DNA from: an uncultured Duncaniella sp.
Lineage (GTDB): Bacteria > Bacteroidota > Bacteroidia > Bacteroidales > Muribaculaceae
Direction of reading: 5' to 3'
DNA length: 64,000 nucleotides
Assembly (NCBI GenBank): GCA_910586305.1
Contig: CAJUGS010000002.1
Location: forward strand, 43,592-107,591
The first letter of the stretch is position 1. Each line of letters opens with the position of its first letter. This document shows, in pieces, positions 17,349 through 25,682 of the stretch. The notes under the pieces were generated by a model. The model was not told the origin of the DNA and did no database searches. It saw nothing but the letters and a program-made list of their open reading frames with translations. The translations under genes were made by a program, and so were the position numbers.

Positions 17349-18145
17349 ACAGGCCTTATACCCCTGTTGAACTCATCTCTCTCATCATCCCTCAGCCACC
17401 CCCACTTATTGAAATACTTCACCATGTTCCACGCATGGATGCGCATCATCTTCAGCGACTTATACGACTCAGCCCTGTGGGCATGGACAATGCTTGCCCC
17501 GGGCCACATCACAGTGAGAAAATGGCGGTGAATCCTGCGTGTCAGGTCAATATCCTCGGGATACATGAAAAAACGCTCATCAAAAAGCCCCGCCACCTTC
17601 AGAGCGCTCACTCTCAGAAACATGAAACTCCCCTGGTGATAGGGCACATTCCACGTCAGCGAAGGGTCAAGATACTTCAGCAGATACGCGTCACGGCTCT
17701 CGGCAAACCATCCTCGGGGAAGAAACCGGCGCGCAAACACATCGGCCGGACGAGGAAGAGCACGACACGTATACTGCCTCTCACCACCGGGCGAATACAC
17801 CAGCGGCTGCAAAGCACCCACATCACGTCGACCGTCCATATACTCCGCTATCTTACCCAGGATATCGCTGTCAAACTCTATATCCGAATTCATCACCAGG
17901 TGATAATCCGCCTCCCCCTCATCCATCACACGGCGGAGAGCCTGATTATGGCCCGCGCCATAACCCACATTGTCCGACGGGATATACACCCCCTTGCCGA
18001 CACCCTCGACAATATCACGAGTGCTCCGGCTACGAGAATTATCCACCACATACACCCGCTTCACCAGGTCGCTCTCAAGGCATCTAAGACATCCCGACAG
18101 TTCATCGTCCGGCGTATGGTATGTCACGATAGATACTGTAATCAT
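17345..18145 (-). CDS. Family 2 glycosyltransferase (rhamnosyltransferase-like)
   Basis: A 266-residue GT2 enzyme. ITVSIVTYHTPDDEL and VYVVDNSRS begin the fold, SDNVGYGAGHNQAL is the conserved NxGxxxGxN loop of WbbL-like rhamnosyltransferases, MNSDIEFD is the DxD-type metal site, and the acceptor region shows YHQGSFMFLR and FFMYPEDIDLTRR. I take the ATG at 18145; an upstream in-frame start at 18160 lies in or before the promoter. The -7 element TATTTTTG (18149-18156, minus strand) ends three bases before this ATG, so the mRNA would be almost leaderless. Acts in surface polysaccharide or LPS synthesis; donor and acceptor unknown. Confidence 0.9.
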   Translation of the reverse strand: MITVSIVTYHTPDDELSGCLRCLESDLVKRVYVVDNSRSRSTRDIVEGVGKGVYIPSDNVGYGAGHNQALRRVMDEGEADYHLVMNSDIEFDSDILGKIAEYMDGRRDVGALQPLVYSPGGERQYTCRALPRPADVFARRFLPRGWFAESRDAYLLKYLDPSLTWNVPYHQGSFMFLRVSALKVAGLFDERFFMYPEDIDLTRRIHRHFLTVMWPGASIVHAHRAESYKSLKMMRIHAWNMVKYFNKWGWLRDDERDEFNRGIRPV

Positions 18146-18148
18146 ACA

Positions 18149-18156
18149 CAAAAATA
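18149..18156 (-). promoter_or_regulatory. -7 element TATTTTTG directly before the GT2 start
   Basis: On the minus strand TATTTTTG is followed by TGT and then the ATG. No TTG is visible at the -33 position. It lies 23 bases from the divergent -7 element of the nnr gene. Confidence 0.5.
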
Positions 18157-18179
18157 GCAATAAAACGCGAATTTTTCAT

Positions 18180-18187
18180 TATCTTTG
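18180..18187 (+). promoter_or_regulatory. -7 element of the nnr gene
   Basis: TATCTTTG, consensus TAnnTTTG; the ATG follows at 18217. A TTG at the -33 position is not evident. Confidence 0.6.
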
Positions 18188-18216
18188 CGCGGGATATTTT
18201 TTCCTTTCTGCCACTT

Positions 18217-19731
18217 ATGAAAATATTCACTACCGAAAATATACGAAATATCGACCGCTTCACCATCGAGCAGGAAGGTGTCAGCTCAATAGAGTTGATA
18301 CACAGAGTTGCCGAAGGTGTTGTGAGCGAAATACTCTCACGATGGACCCCGACAACACCCACCGTAATATTCGCCGGCTCAGGCAACAACGGAGCCGACG
18401 CACTTATTGTGGGAAAGCTCCTCATCGAGGCCGGGTTCAAACCACTGATACTCCTCTTCAACTTCAACGGCAACTCACTCTCGCGCGACTGTCGCACAGC
18501 AAAGCGGGAATTGCTCGAACACCACGACGTAAACCTCGTCGAAATCATCGACCGCGCCGAGCTGCCGGTTCTCACACCACGCCATCTTGTAATCGACGGA
18601 CTCTTCGGAACAGGACTGCGCGATCCCCTCGAAGGAGGATTCAAGACACTCGCGCGAAACATATCCGAAAGCGGTGCCGACGTAGTATCAATCGACATAC
18701 CATCCGGAATGTTCGGCGACTGGAACGCACGTGTAATCGGACGAGACGTAGTCCACGCGACAGTCACAATGACAGTCCAGTTCCCAAGACTCGCATTCTT
18801 CATCGCCGACAACGCCGACCTCGTCGGAGAATGGAAACTAATCGACATCGGGCTCAGCAAACGAGCAGCCGAGGAGACACTCACAAAATTCTACCTCGTC
18901 GAGCGCGACGACATACGGGCAGTACTCCAGCCGCGCAAACCATTCTCATCAAAAGCCGACTACGGACACGCACTCATCATAGCCGGATGCTACGGAATGA
19001 TGGGAGCAGCAGTCATGGCCGCCCGGGGAGCACTCCGTAGCGGAGCCGGAAAAGTCTCAGTCCACTCACCAAGATGCGGATTCTCGATCATACAGAGCCA
19101 GGTCCCCGAAGCACTCTTCTCACCCGACCCGAACGAAATCGTTATATCCGACATGACACCACGGTTTGGATGGACAGCCATCGGAGCCGGACCCGGAATA
19201 GGAGTCAACGACGCCACACGAGGAGCACTCGAGACACTCATCAAGACCGTCAAGAAACCGATGGTACTCGATGCCGACGCACTCAACATAATATCACGCA
19301 CACCGGGACTCATCGACCACATAGCACCCGGGAGCATACTCACACCCCACCCCGGCGAATTCGACCGACTCTTCGGAACACAGACATCAGCCGAAGCACG
19401 CCTCCTCAAAGCAATCGAGGTAGCCCACAAATACCGCGTAATAATAGTCCTGAAAGGACACTACACAGCCACAATACGCCCCGACGGAAAAGTATTCTTC
19501 AACTCCACCGGAACAGCAGCCATGGCCACAGCCGGAAGCGGAGACGTACTCACAGGAATAATAACATCACTCCTCGCCCAAGGCTACAAACCCGAGGCAG
19601 CATCAGTGGCGGGAGTATACATCCACGGACTCGCCGGAGAGATTGCCGCCGAGACCGAGGGAGAATACGGACTCTCAGCGCTCGACATCGCCGCAGCAAC
19701 AGGCAAAGCCATAAAATCAATCATGAAATAA
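18217..19731 (+). CDS. nnr: Bifunctional NAD(P)HX epimerase / ADP-dependent NAD(P)HX dehydratase
   Basis: A 504-residue fusion that repairs hydrated NADH and NADPH. The N-terminal YjeF domain (about 1-215) is the epimerase: FAGSGNNGADALIVGKLL and VIDGLFGTGLRDPL, with SIDIPSGMFGD. The C-terminal carbohydrate-kinase-like domain (about 230-500) is the dehydratase: ADYGHALIIAGCYGMMGAAVMAAR, LDADALNII, LTPHPGEFDRLF and the anion-hole block TAGSGDVLTGII. Fusion of both domains is the usual bacterial form. Codon use is strikingly biased to A- and C-ending codons, more than in genes on the right side of the window. DUF4831 follows after 25 bases. Confidence 0.95.
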   Translation: MKIFTTENIRNIDRFTIEQEGVSSIELIHRVAEGVVSEILSRWTPTTPTVIFAGSGNNGADALIVGKLLIEAGFKPLILLFNFNGNSLSRDCRTAKRELLEHHDVNLVEIIDRAELPVLTPRHLVIDGLFGTGLRDPLEGGFKTLARNISESGADVVSIDIPSGMFGDWNARVIGRDVVHATVTMTVQFPRLAFFIADNADLVGEWKLIDIGLSKRAAEETLTKFYLVERDDIRAVLQPRKPFSSKADYGHALIIAGCYGMMGAAVMAARGALRSGAGKVSVHSPRCGFSIIQSQVPEALFSPDPNEIVISDMTPRFGWTAIGAGPGIGVNDATRGALETLIKTVKKPMVLDADALNIISRTPGLIDHIAPGSILTPHPGEFDRLFGTQTSAEARLLKAIEVAHKYRVIIVLKGHYTATIRPDGKVFFNSTGTAAMATAGSGDVLTGIITSLLAQGYKPEAASVAGVYIHGLAGEIAAETEGEYGLSALDIAAATGKAIKSIMK

Positions 19732-19756
19732 AACACATCATCCCCTCTCTACGACG

Positions 19757-20848
19757 ATGAAAAAACATCTCATTATTCTATCCCTCGCGGCACTCGCCGT
19801 CATCTCGGCGACAGCCCAGAAGACTACGAAACTCACAGCCACAAAGGACAACGAATACGGACTGATATACACCCTCCCGCTCACCGAATTCAAAGTCACC
19901 GTGGCAGCACGTAAGACCGTCAAGACACCCGGAGAATTCGCACGCTACGCCGAGAAATACCTCGCCGACGCCCCGGTGCTCAACCCATCAGTATCCTACA
20001 CGATAACAGACGTCGTGGTCAACCCCTCGGCCTATGCCGACGAAGACCAGCGATACCTCGTCACACTCAAGGGATCAGGCTCGCCATCCATCACAATCAC
20101 AGGCTCAGAATTCCCCGTAGCAGTCAACGACGAAGAATACACCCCCGAAACACAGCTTGCAGCACTCCCCGCAGCAGTCGCGCCACAGCCAACGATACTC
20201 GAACGCCCCGAAGCAAAAAGAGCCGTGACACCCGACATGATCCAGAGCAAATCCTCGGCAAAACGCGCACAACTCGCCGCAGCAAAAATCTACGAACTCC
20301 GCAACGTCCGCAACGACATAATATCGGGACAAGCCGACGGAATGCCATCCGACGGAGCAGCAATGAAACTCGCACTCGACCAGATAAACTCACAGGAAGA
20401 AGCACTCACCGCAATGTTCCTCGGAACAGAGCAGACATCAGTCGAAGTACGCACATTCACAGTCCCGGTACCACTTGAAGGACAGCCCACACGCTCCATA
20501 TTCGCCCGTCTGTCACAGACAGCCGGACTCGTCAGCCCCGACGACCTCTCAGGAGCACCCATCTACGTCTCAGTCACACCGCTCACCACAGGCGAGCTCC
20601 CGCTCACCGACAAGGGCACCCCCAGGACATTCCCCAAAGGAGGACTCGCCTACCGCATACCCGGAACAGCACAGGTCACCGTCAGCTACGACAACGCCAC
20701 ACTATTCGACTCCACATTCGAAGTAGCACAATACGGCGTAGTCTTCGGCCTCGACCCATCACTGTTCACATCCAAGAAATCACCCTCCTACCTCCACTTC
20801 AACCCCCTCACAGGCTCCATACGCGAACTCGGCACCATCGAAGAATAA
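19757..20848 (+). CDS. DUF4831 family exported protein
   Basis: A 363-residue protein with a signal peptide (MKKHLIILSLAALAVISATAQ, cut near residue 20). The mature protein is beta-rich with blocks YGLIYTLPLTEFKV, GEFARYAEKYL, SITITGSE, and a C-terminal GGLAYRIPGTAQVTVSY. This is the DUF4831 family of Bacteroidales; the function is unknown. Probably periplasmic or attached to the outer membrane; there is no lipobox. It lies 25 bases after nnr on the same strand and ends before a hairpin shared with the convergent U32 gene. Confidence 0.8.
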   Translation: MKKHLIILSLAALAVISATAQKTTKLTATKDNEYGLIYTLPLTEFKVTVAARKTVKTPGEFARYAEKYLADAPVLNPSVSYTITDVVVNPSAYADEDQRYLVTLKGSGSPSITITGSEFPVAVNDEEYTPETQLAALPAAVAPQPTILERPEAKRAVTPDMIQSKSSAKRAQLAAAKIYELRNVRNDIISGQADGMPSDGAAMKLALDQINSQEEALTAMFLGTEQTSVEVRTFTVPVPLEGQPTRSIFARLSQTAGLVSPDDLSGAPIYVSVTPLTTGELPLTDKGTPRTFPKGGLAYRIPGTAQVTVSYDNATLFDSTFEVAQYGVVFGLDPSLFTSKKSPSYLHFNPLTGSIRELGTIEE

Positions 20849-20898
20849 AAACACCGCCGACACACCCCCACACACATACATATATACAAGAGTATACA

Positions 20899-20934
20899 AG
20901 AGCGCCGGGACAGCATCAGCAGCCCGGCGCTCTC
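20899..20934. terminator. Bidirectional hairpin between convergent genes
   Basis: GAGCGCCGGG (20900-20909) pairs with CCCGGCGCTC (20923-20932), 10-bp perfect stem, 13-nt loop. It sits between the DUF4831 gene and the U32 gene, which converge here. T runs on either side are short. Confidence 0.65.
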
Positions 20935-20960
20935 GTCATATCAATATACATCCACGCACA

Positions 20961-22205
20961 TCAGTTCGAGACCTCCTCCCACAGATACATCCTGTCGGAA
21001 GGCCTGATCTTGCGCGGCACCTTGAGCGAGAAAGCCTCACCCTTCTTCACCACATCCACGGGGTCATACTCCAGGCGCAGCTCATCCACCTTCATGATGA
21101 TAGCGCCGGTGTCCGGACCGGTGATCACCACCTCGTCGCCCGGATGCAGCTCACCGGCCTCCATGCGGAACTCGCCCACACCCAGCTTCGGATAATACCT
21201 CACACCCTTGGCGATATACCTCTTGACCCTCGTAGCAGACGACCCATACTTCGACGACCACTCACCCAGGCGCTGGCCCAGATAATAGCCATCCCAGAAC
21301 CCACGGTTGAACACCTTGGCCAGACTCTCGTCCCACCCGGCAATCTTCTCCTCCGTATAAGTCCCCTCGCATATAGCCTCGACAGCACGCGAATAAGCCT
21401 CGACTGTCAGCTTGACATACTCCGGACCGCGCGCACGGCCCTCGATCTTGAACACCCTCACCCCGGCATCTATCATCTTGTTCAGGAAGTGAATCGTCTT
21501 CAAGTCCTTGGGCGACATGATATACTTGTTTTCTACCGCCAGTTCATCCTGGGTCTCCATATCGGTCAGCATATAGCCACGGCGGCATATCTGGGTGCAG
21601 GCACCCCTGTTGGCGCTCGAATTCATCTCGTGAAGACTCAGATAGCACTTCCCCGACACAGCCATACACAGAGCGCCGTGGCAGAACATCTCAAGCTTCA
21701 CCCTCTCTCCGCGGGGGCCTCTGATATCCTCGCGCTCTATCGCGCCGTAAATCTCTGCCACCTGCTCCAGCGAAAGCTCGCGGGCCAGCACCATCACGTC
21801 GGCCCACTGAGAATAAAACCTCACAGCCTCCGTATTGCTCACATTCACCTGCGTGGAGATATGCACCTCCACACCTATCTCGCGCGCATAGAGAATTGCA
21901 GCCATGTCGCTCGCTATGATAGCCGAGATACCGCTGTCCTTCACAGCGCGTATCACCTCGCGACACTTCTCCATCTCCCCGTCATAGATGATCGTGTTCA
22001 CCGTCAGATAGGTCTTCACACCGGCCTCGTCACATATCGAAGCGATATGTCTCAGATCCTCAAGAGTGAAGTTGACCGAAGAGCGCGAACGCATATTCAG
22101 CCCCTCCACACCGAAATATATAGCATCGGCTCCAGCCTCGATAGCGGCATGGAGCGACTCATAGCTCCCCACGGGAGCCATTATCTCAAAATCTCCTCTT
22201 TTCAT
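20961..22205 (-). CDS. U32-family protein (TrhP/YegQ-like)
   Basis: A 414-residue protein starting MKRGDFEIMAPVGSYESLHAAIEAGADAIYFG, which is the U32 family N-terminus. The family signature with its conserved acidic residues and cysteines is seen as EMFCHGALCMAVSGKCYLS and GACTQICRRGYML, the four Cys probably binding an Fe-S cluster; FKIEGRARGPEYVK follows. Members once named collagenase-like peptidases are now mostly known as prephenate-dependent tRNA or rRNA hydroxylation proteins (TrhP, RlhA) or ubiquinone hydroxylation partners. Size and order fit the TrhP-like group best; the precise role is inferred. Start ATG at 22205 is chosen over 22235 because the family begins there. Confidence 0.88.
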   Translation of the reverse strand: MKRGDFEIMAPVGSYESLHAAIEAGADAIYFGVEGLNMRSRSSVNFTLEDLRHIASICDEAGVKTYLTVNTIIYDGEMEKCREVIRAVKDSGISAIIASDMAAILYAREIGVEVHISTQVNVSNTEAVRFYSQWADVMVLARELSLEQVAEIYGAIEREDIRGPRGERVKLEMFCHGALCMAVSGKCYLSLHEMNSSANRGACTQICRRGYMLTDMETQDELAVENKYIMSPKDLKTIHFLNKMIDAGVRVFKIEGRARGPEYVKLTVEAYSRAVEAICEGTYTEEKIAGWDESLAKVFNRGFWDGYYLGQRLGEWSSKYGSSATRVKRYIAKGVRYYPKLGVGEFRMEAGELHPGDEVVITGPDTGAIIMKVDELRLEYDPVDVVKKGEAFSLKVPRKIRPSDRMYLWEEVSN

Positions 22206-22259
22206 ATATACACCTGTTGATACTGCAATCACCACCTCTCATGGCGATTACCAGACAGT

Positions 22260-23462
22260 TTATTCCAGCTTCCTTCCGGGATAAGCCTTCAGAGCCGCGT
22301 CAAGCACCTTCATAGCCCTCGCGAGATCCTCCTTATTGAGCACATAGGCCATTCTCACCTCATTCCGGCCCATACCGGGAGTGGTATAGAACCCCGAGGC
22401 CGGAGCCATGAAGATAGTCTCGCCGTCAAGATCGAAATCGCTCAGACACCACTCGCAGAACTTATCGGCATCATCCACCGGAAGCTTCACGACAGTATAG
22501 AACGCACCCATGGGAATAGGAGTATAGCACCCCGGAATCTTATTGAGCTGGTCAATCAGGAACTTCCTGCGCTCAACATACTCATTATAGGTAGCCAGCA
22601 TATACTCGGGCGACGCATCGATACTCGCCTCGGCCACAATCTGGCCCAGAAGAGGCGGACTCAGACGAGCCTGGCAGAACTTCATCACATTCTTCTTCAG
22701 CTGAGGATGCTTCGTGATAAGCGCCCCGACACGGATACCACACTCATTGTAACGCTTCGACACCGAGTCGACAAGCACCACCTGCTCCTCGATACCCGGC
22801 AGATGGAAAGCCGAGATATACGGAGCGCCCGTGTAGCAGAACTCGCGATACACCTCGTCCGAGAACAGGAACAGATCATACTTCTTCACAAGGTCCCTGA
22901 TCTGGAGCATCTCCTTCATCGTATAGAGATAACCCGTCGGATTATTGGGATTACAGATAAGGATTCCCTTGGTGCGCGGCGTGATAAGCTCCTCGAACTT
23001 CTCGACATTCGGCAGAGCAAAACCCTCGTCTATCGTCGACGGCACAGTCACAATCTTCGCGCCGGCAGAGATAGCGAAAGCCATATAGTTGGCATAGGCA
23101 GGCTCAGGCACGATAATCTCGTCGCCCGGATCCAGGCAGGCCATAAAAGCAAACAGCACAGCCTCCGATCCGCCCGAAGTCACTATGATATCATCGACAT
23201 CGACATCAATGTTGAACCGCTTGTAATACTCCTTAAGCTTCTTCCTCAGCGACAGAAGACCGTCCGAAGGGCTATACTCCAGCACCTTCCGGTCTATATG
23301 CTTGAGCGCTTCAAGACCCTCGGGAGGAGTAGGCACATCAGGCTGGCCTATATTCAGATGATAGACCGTCTTCCCCTTTGCCTTGGCGGCATTGGCGAGA
23401 GGCGCCAGGCGGCGTATGGGCGACGCAGGCATCAGCGTGCCGCGTTCTGATACTTTTGGCAT
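22260..23462 (-). CDS. Pyridoxal-phosphate aminotransferase, class I/II
   Basis: A 400-residue fold-type I aminotransferase. Motifs: LNIGQPDVPTP at the N-terminus, YSPSDGLLSLRKKL, TSGGSEAVLFAFMACLDPGDEIIVPEPAYANY, CNPNNPTGYL, LFSDEVYREF and the PLP lysine in DSVSKRYNECGIRVGAL (Lys236). Such enzymes in Bacteroidales are often named aspartate aminotransferase; the sequence alone does not fix the amino acid used, and alanine or aromatic amino acids are possible. It lies between a GLMU-family gene and the U32 gene on the same strand with 54- and 60-base gaps. Confidence 0.92.
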   Translation of the reverse strand: MPKVSERGTLMPASPIRRLAPLANAAKAKGKTVYHLNIGQPDVPTPPEGLEALKHIDRKVLEYSPSDGLLSLRKKLKEYYKRFNIDVDVDDIIVTSGGSEAVLFAFMACLDPGDEIIVPEPAYANYMAFAISAGAKIVTVPSTIDEGFALPNVEKFEELITPRTKGILICNPNNPTGYLYTMKEMLQIRDLVKKYDLFLFSDEVYREFCYTGAPYISAFHLPGIEEQVVLVDSVSKRYNECGIRVGALITKHPQLKKNVMKFCQARLSPPLLGQIVAEASIDASPEYMLATYNEYVERRKFLIDQLNKIPGCYTPIPMGAFYTVVKLPVDDADKFCEWCLSDFDLDGETIFMAPASGFYTTPGMGRNEVRMAYVLNKEDLARAMKVLDAALKAYPGRKLE

Positions 23463-23522
23463 AGTATTTCAGTATTCTTTTGTGTGAGGGCTGGGCGGGA
23501 CACAGAAAGTCCCACGGACACA

Positions 23523-24683
23523 TCAGCGGCCGTCTCTCCCCTCCCTGATAGTTGTCAGTATTTCTTTGTCGACGGGAGTCAGCTCCATATGGCGCCGTCC
23601 CATCATGCGTGTGGCAGTATCGAAGAAGCGGTCCATATCCGCCTCAGTCATACCGTGGGTCGTACCCTCGTTGAACGAAGGGATAAACGTACGGGGGAAA
23701 CCGGAGCCATAGAAGTTAACACCCACGCCGACAACGGTGGCGGTATTGAACATCGTATTGATACCGGCCTTCGAATGATCGCCCATGATGAGTCCGCAGA
23801 ACTGCAGATTGGTCTTCACAAAACGTCCCTGCGCTATGCTCCACACCCTCACAGGACCGTAGGTATTCTTAAGGTTCGAAGCCGTACAGCCCGCACCGAG
23901 ATTACACCACTCTCCTATCACGGCATTGCCGAGGAAACCATCGTGAGCCTTGTTGGAATAACCCGTCATCACCACATTGTTCAGCTCGCCGCCCACCTTG
24001 CAGTAAGGCCCGAGGGTAGTGGCTCCGTAGATTTTACCGCCCATATTCACAACCGAGTGCTCACACATCGCCACAGGGCCGCGAAGACACGCACCCTCCA
24101 TCACCTCGGCGTCACGGCCTATATAGACCGGACCCTTCTTGACATTGATTATCGCACCCTCCACAGTGGCACCCTCCTCGATAAAGAGGTCACAGGCCTC
24201 GCCTATCAGACGGCAGGTATCGCTCAGAGGCTGCGACTTGCGACCTGCAGTCAGACGGGCAAAATCGCGACGAACAGCCTCGTCATTCAGCATGAAGAGG
24301 TCCCACAGACGGTCCACCTTCAGCACATCGCCGGCATAGACCTTGCGCGACACATCGCCTGAACCACGGCGCGCAAGAAGCTCGCCACTCTCAGTCACAA
24401 GACTCTCGCCAGGCTCAAGGCCATCCACAGCGGCCACAAGACAGGAATCCGGATGAAGATTGCCGGCTATATAAAGGTCGTCGCCATCACCCGAAAGCAA
24501 TGTCGGATACTTCTCCGACAGATAATCCTGCGTTTCGAATGAATAATTGCCGGGCAAAACAGATTGCCATTTCTCTGCAAAAGTAGTCACACCATGGCGC
24601 AGAAGAGCCACCGGACGGGTATACGTCAGCGGCAGCAGCTCCGCACGGACCTCCACCGGATCAAAAAGAACAATATTCTTCAT
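23523..24683 (-). CDS. GLMU-family protein (Bacteroidetes-type sugar-phosphate nucleotidyltransferase / acetyltransferase)
   Basis: A 386-residue protein. The N-terminal third (MKNIVLFDPVEVRAELLPLTYTRPVALLRHGV) is a highly modified nucleotidyltransferase domain that lacks the usual GxGTR motif; the rest is a left-handed beta-helix of hexapeptide repeats (GAIINVKKGPVYIGRDAEVMEGACLRGP, GAGCTASNLKNTYG). This is the alternative GlmU type of Bacteroidetes, suggested to make UDP-GlcNAc or related sugars for peptidoglycan and LPS. The start at 24683 is supported by a promoter 19 bases upstream; a longer open frame upstream crosses that promoter. The tail shows PVDKEILTTIREG. Confidence 0.82.
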   Translation of the reverse strand: MKNIVLFDPVEVRAELLPLTYTRPVALLRHGVTTFAEKWQSVLPGNYSFETQDYLSEKYPTLLSGDGDDLYIAGNLHPDSCLVAAVDGLEPGESLVTESGELLARRGSGDVSRKVYAGDVLKVDRLWDLFMLNDEAVRRDFARLTAGRKSQPLSDTCRLIGEACDLFIEEGATVEGAIINVKKGPVYIGRDAEVMEGACLRGPVAMCEHSVVNMGGKIYGATTLGPYCKVGGELNNVVMTGYSNKAHDGFLGNAVIGEWCNLGAGCTASNLKNTYGPVRVWSIAQGRFVKTNLQFCGLIMGDHSKAGINTMFNTATVVGVGVNFYGSGFPRTFIPSFNEGTTHGMTEADMDRFFDTATRMMGRRHMELTPVDKEILTTIREGRDGR

Positions 24684-24702
24684 CTTAGTATTCAAATTTT
24701 CG

Positions 24703-24733
24703 CAAATATAAGCAAAATTCCCCAATCCACCAA
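24703..24733 (-). promoter_or_regulatory. Promoter of the GLMU-family gene
   Basis: On the minus strand TTG (24731-24733), 20-bp spacer, TATATTTG (24703-24710); ATG at 24683. Confidence 0.75.
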
Positions 24734-24811
24734 TTCCCCGACACTCAACCGCAGACCTCGGATATATCTGCGGCACGCACTCTTAAAAAACTTTAAAATA
24801 ACACACTCTCT

Positions 24812-24842
24812 TTGGCCTACCACTCTATTTTTCTTAATTTTG
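24812..24842 (+). promoter_or_regulatory. Promoter of the candidate non-coding RNA
   Basis: TTG at 24812-24814 (in CTTTGG), 20-bp spacer, TAATTTTG at 24835-24842. It faces a 400-base stretch without a plausible coding frame. Confidence 0.7.
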
Positions 24843-24847
24843 CACTT

Positions 24848-25120
24848 GGAAAGAAACACACCATTAGTTGTAAAACCCTTGGACTGATAAAAAAATTTAC
24901 GCATTAATTTTTCTTTTTTTTGGACTAAGGACAAAGGCAACTTTCTCTTCAGGCGGCCGCGACGGCATCCTTCCGAGAAGACAATTTGGTGTTGTGTAAG
25001 TATGATATAATCTCTACATTTATTTGGATGATAGATAGCAGTCAATGCTATCAGTCACAAATGCCTTTTGGCTTTAGTCCGATTGCTCCTTGTCGATAAG
25101 GCGCGACGGACATTTTTTTG
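24848..25120 (+). ncRNA. Candidate structured non-coding RNA upstream of rplS
   Basis: A stretch of about 270 bases has its own promoter at the left and a terminator-like hairpin at the right (GTCCG 25077-25081 with CGGAC 25107-25111, then seven T). Inside, GGACTAA (24922-24928) pairs with TTAGTCC (25074-25080) and AAAGGCA (24933-24939) with TGCCTTT (25062-25068), closing a domain of about 160 bases. A perfect inner hairpin GATAGCA-gtcaa-TGCTATC lies near 25034-25052. No convincing ORF is present. Candidates include a 6S-type RNA or the Bacteroidales-1 motif; I cannot confirm either. Boundaries are approximate. Confidence 0.5.
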
Positions 25121-25139
25121 TCCACAAAAAAACATTCGC

Positions 25140-25170
25140 TTGCTTATCTCATACATTTTCACTACCTTTG
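25140..25170 (+). promoter_or_regulatory. Promoter of rplS
   Basis: TTG at 25140-25142, 20-bp spacer, TACCTTTG at 25163-25170. The ATG is at 25255, leaving a leader of about 80 nt, longer than for most genes here. Confidence 0.8.
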
Positions 25171-25209
25171 CGCCGAAATTCGCAATCTCTGGCAGGGACG
25201 TGCAGCCCG

Positions 25210-25245
25210 CGTATATTGCGAGTATTGTTAACATTTTAATATACG
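25210..25245 (+). promoter_or_regulatory. Inverted repeat in the rplS leader
   Basis: CGTATATT (25210-25217) pairs with AATATACG (25238-25245), ending nine bases before the ATG. It could form a hairpin in the L19 mRNA leader and serve in autoregulation; this is inference. Confidence 0.4.
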
Positions 25246-25254
25246 TATAGAAAA

Positions 25255-25614
25255 ATGGACTTAATCAAGGTTGTAGAGGAAGCTTTTGCTACCGGCAAAA
25301 AGCACCCTGACTTTAACCCCGGCGACACCATCACAGTAGCCTACCGCATCAAGGAAGGCAACAAGGAGCGTATCCAGCAGTATCGCGGTGTCGTGATCCG
25401 CATCTCCGGCGAAGGCGACAAGAAACGCTTCACTGTTCGCAAGATCTCCGACAACATCGGCGTTGAGCGTATCTTCCCCATCGAGTCACCCTTCATCGAC
25501 TCAATCACCGTAAACAAATACGGTAAAGTGCGCCGCGCCAAGCTTTACTACCTCCGTGGCCTCACAGGCAAGAAGGCTCGCATCAAAGAGCGTCGCGTAG
25601 TAAAGAAGGACTAA
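25255..25614 (+). CDS. rplS: 50S ribosomal protein L19
   Basis: A 119-residue protein at the 30S-50S interface. The N-terminus with DFNPGDTITVAYRIKEGNKERIQQYRG (conserved F-x-x-G-D-T and R-I-Q-x-[FY]-x-G) and the block RKISDNIGVERIFPIESP are family signatures; the tail RAKLYYLRGLTGKKARIKERR is the conserved RNA-binding end. Length is standard. Unlike in many bacteria it is not beside trmD (trmD lies about 20 kb away on the other strand here), rpsP or rimM. It is monocistronic, with its own promoter and terminator. Confidence 0.98.
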   Translation: MDLIKVVEEAFATGKKHPDFNPGDTITVAYRIKEGNKERIQQYRGVVIRISGEGDKKRFTVRKISDNIGVERIFPIESPFIDSITVNKYGKVRRAKLYYLRGLTGKKARIKERRVVKKD

Positions 25615-25640
25615 TTCCAGCGAGACAGAAAGTCCTCAAG

Positions 25641-25682
25641 AAAAGCGAGGGACGGCCCGGATGGGTCGTCCCTCTCGTTTTT
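25641..25682 (+). terminator. Rho-independent terminator of rplS
   Basis: GCGAGGGACGGCCC (25645-25658) pairs with GGGTCGTCCCTCTCG (25663-25677) with small irregularities, loop GGAT, then TTTTT. Confidence 0.9.

Noticed and set aside
16946..18157. A 403-codon plus-strand frame over the two GT2 genes
   Set aside because: Arg/His/Pro-rich translation without motifs; both GT2 genes have full family signatures.
24692..25045. A 117-codon minus-strand frame in the rplS upstream gap
   Set aside because: It crosses two promoters and the structured RNA candidate, shows no motif and lacks a plausible promoter.
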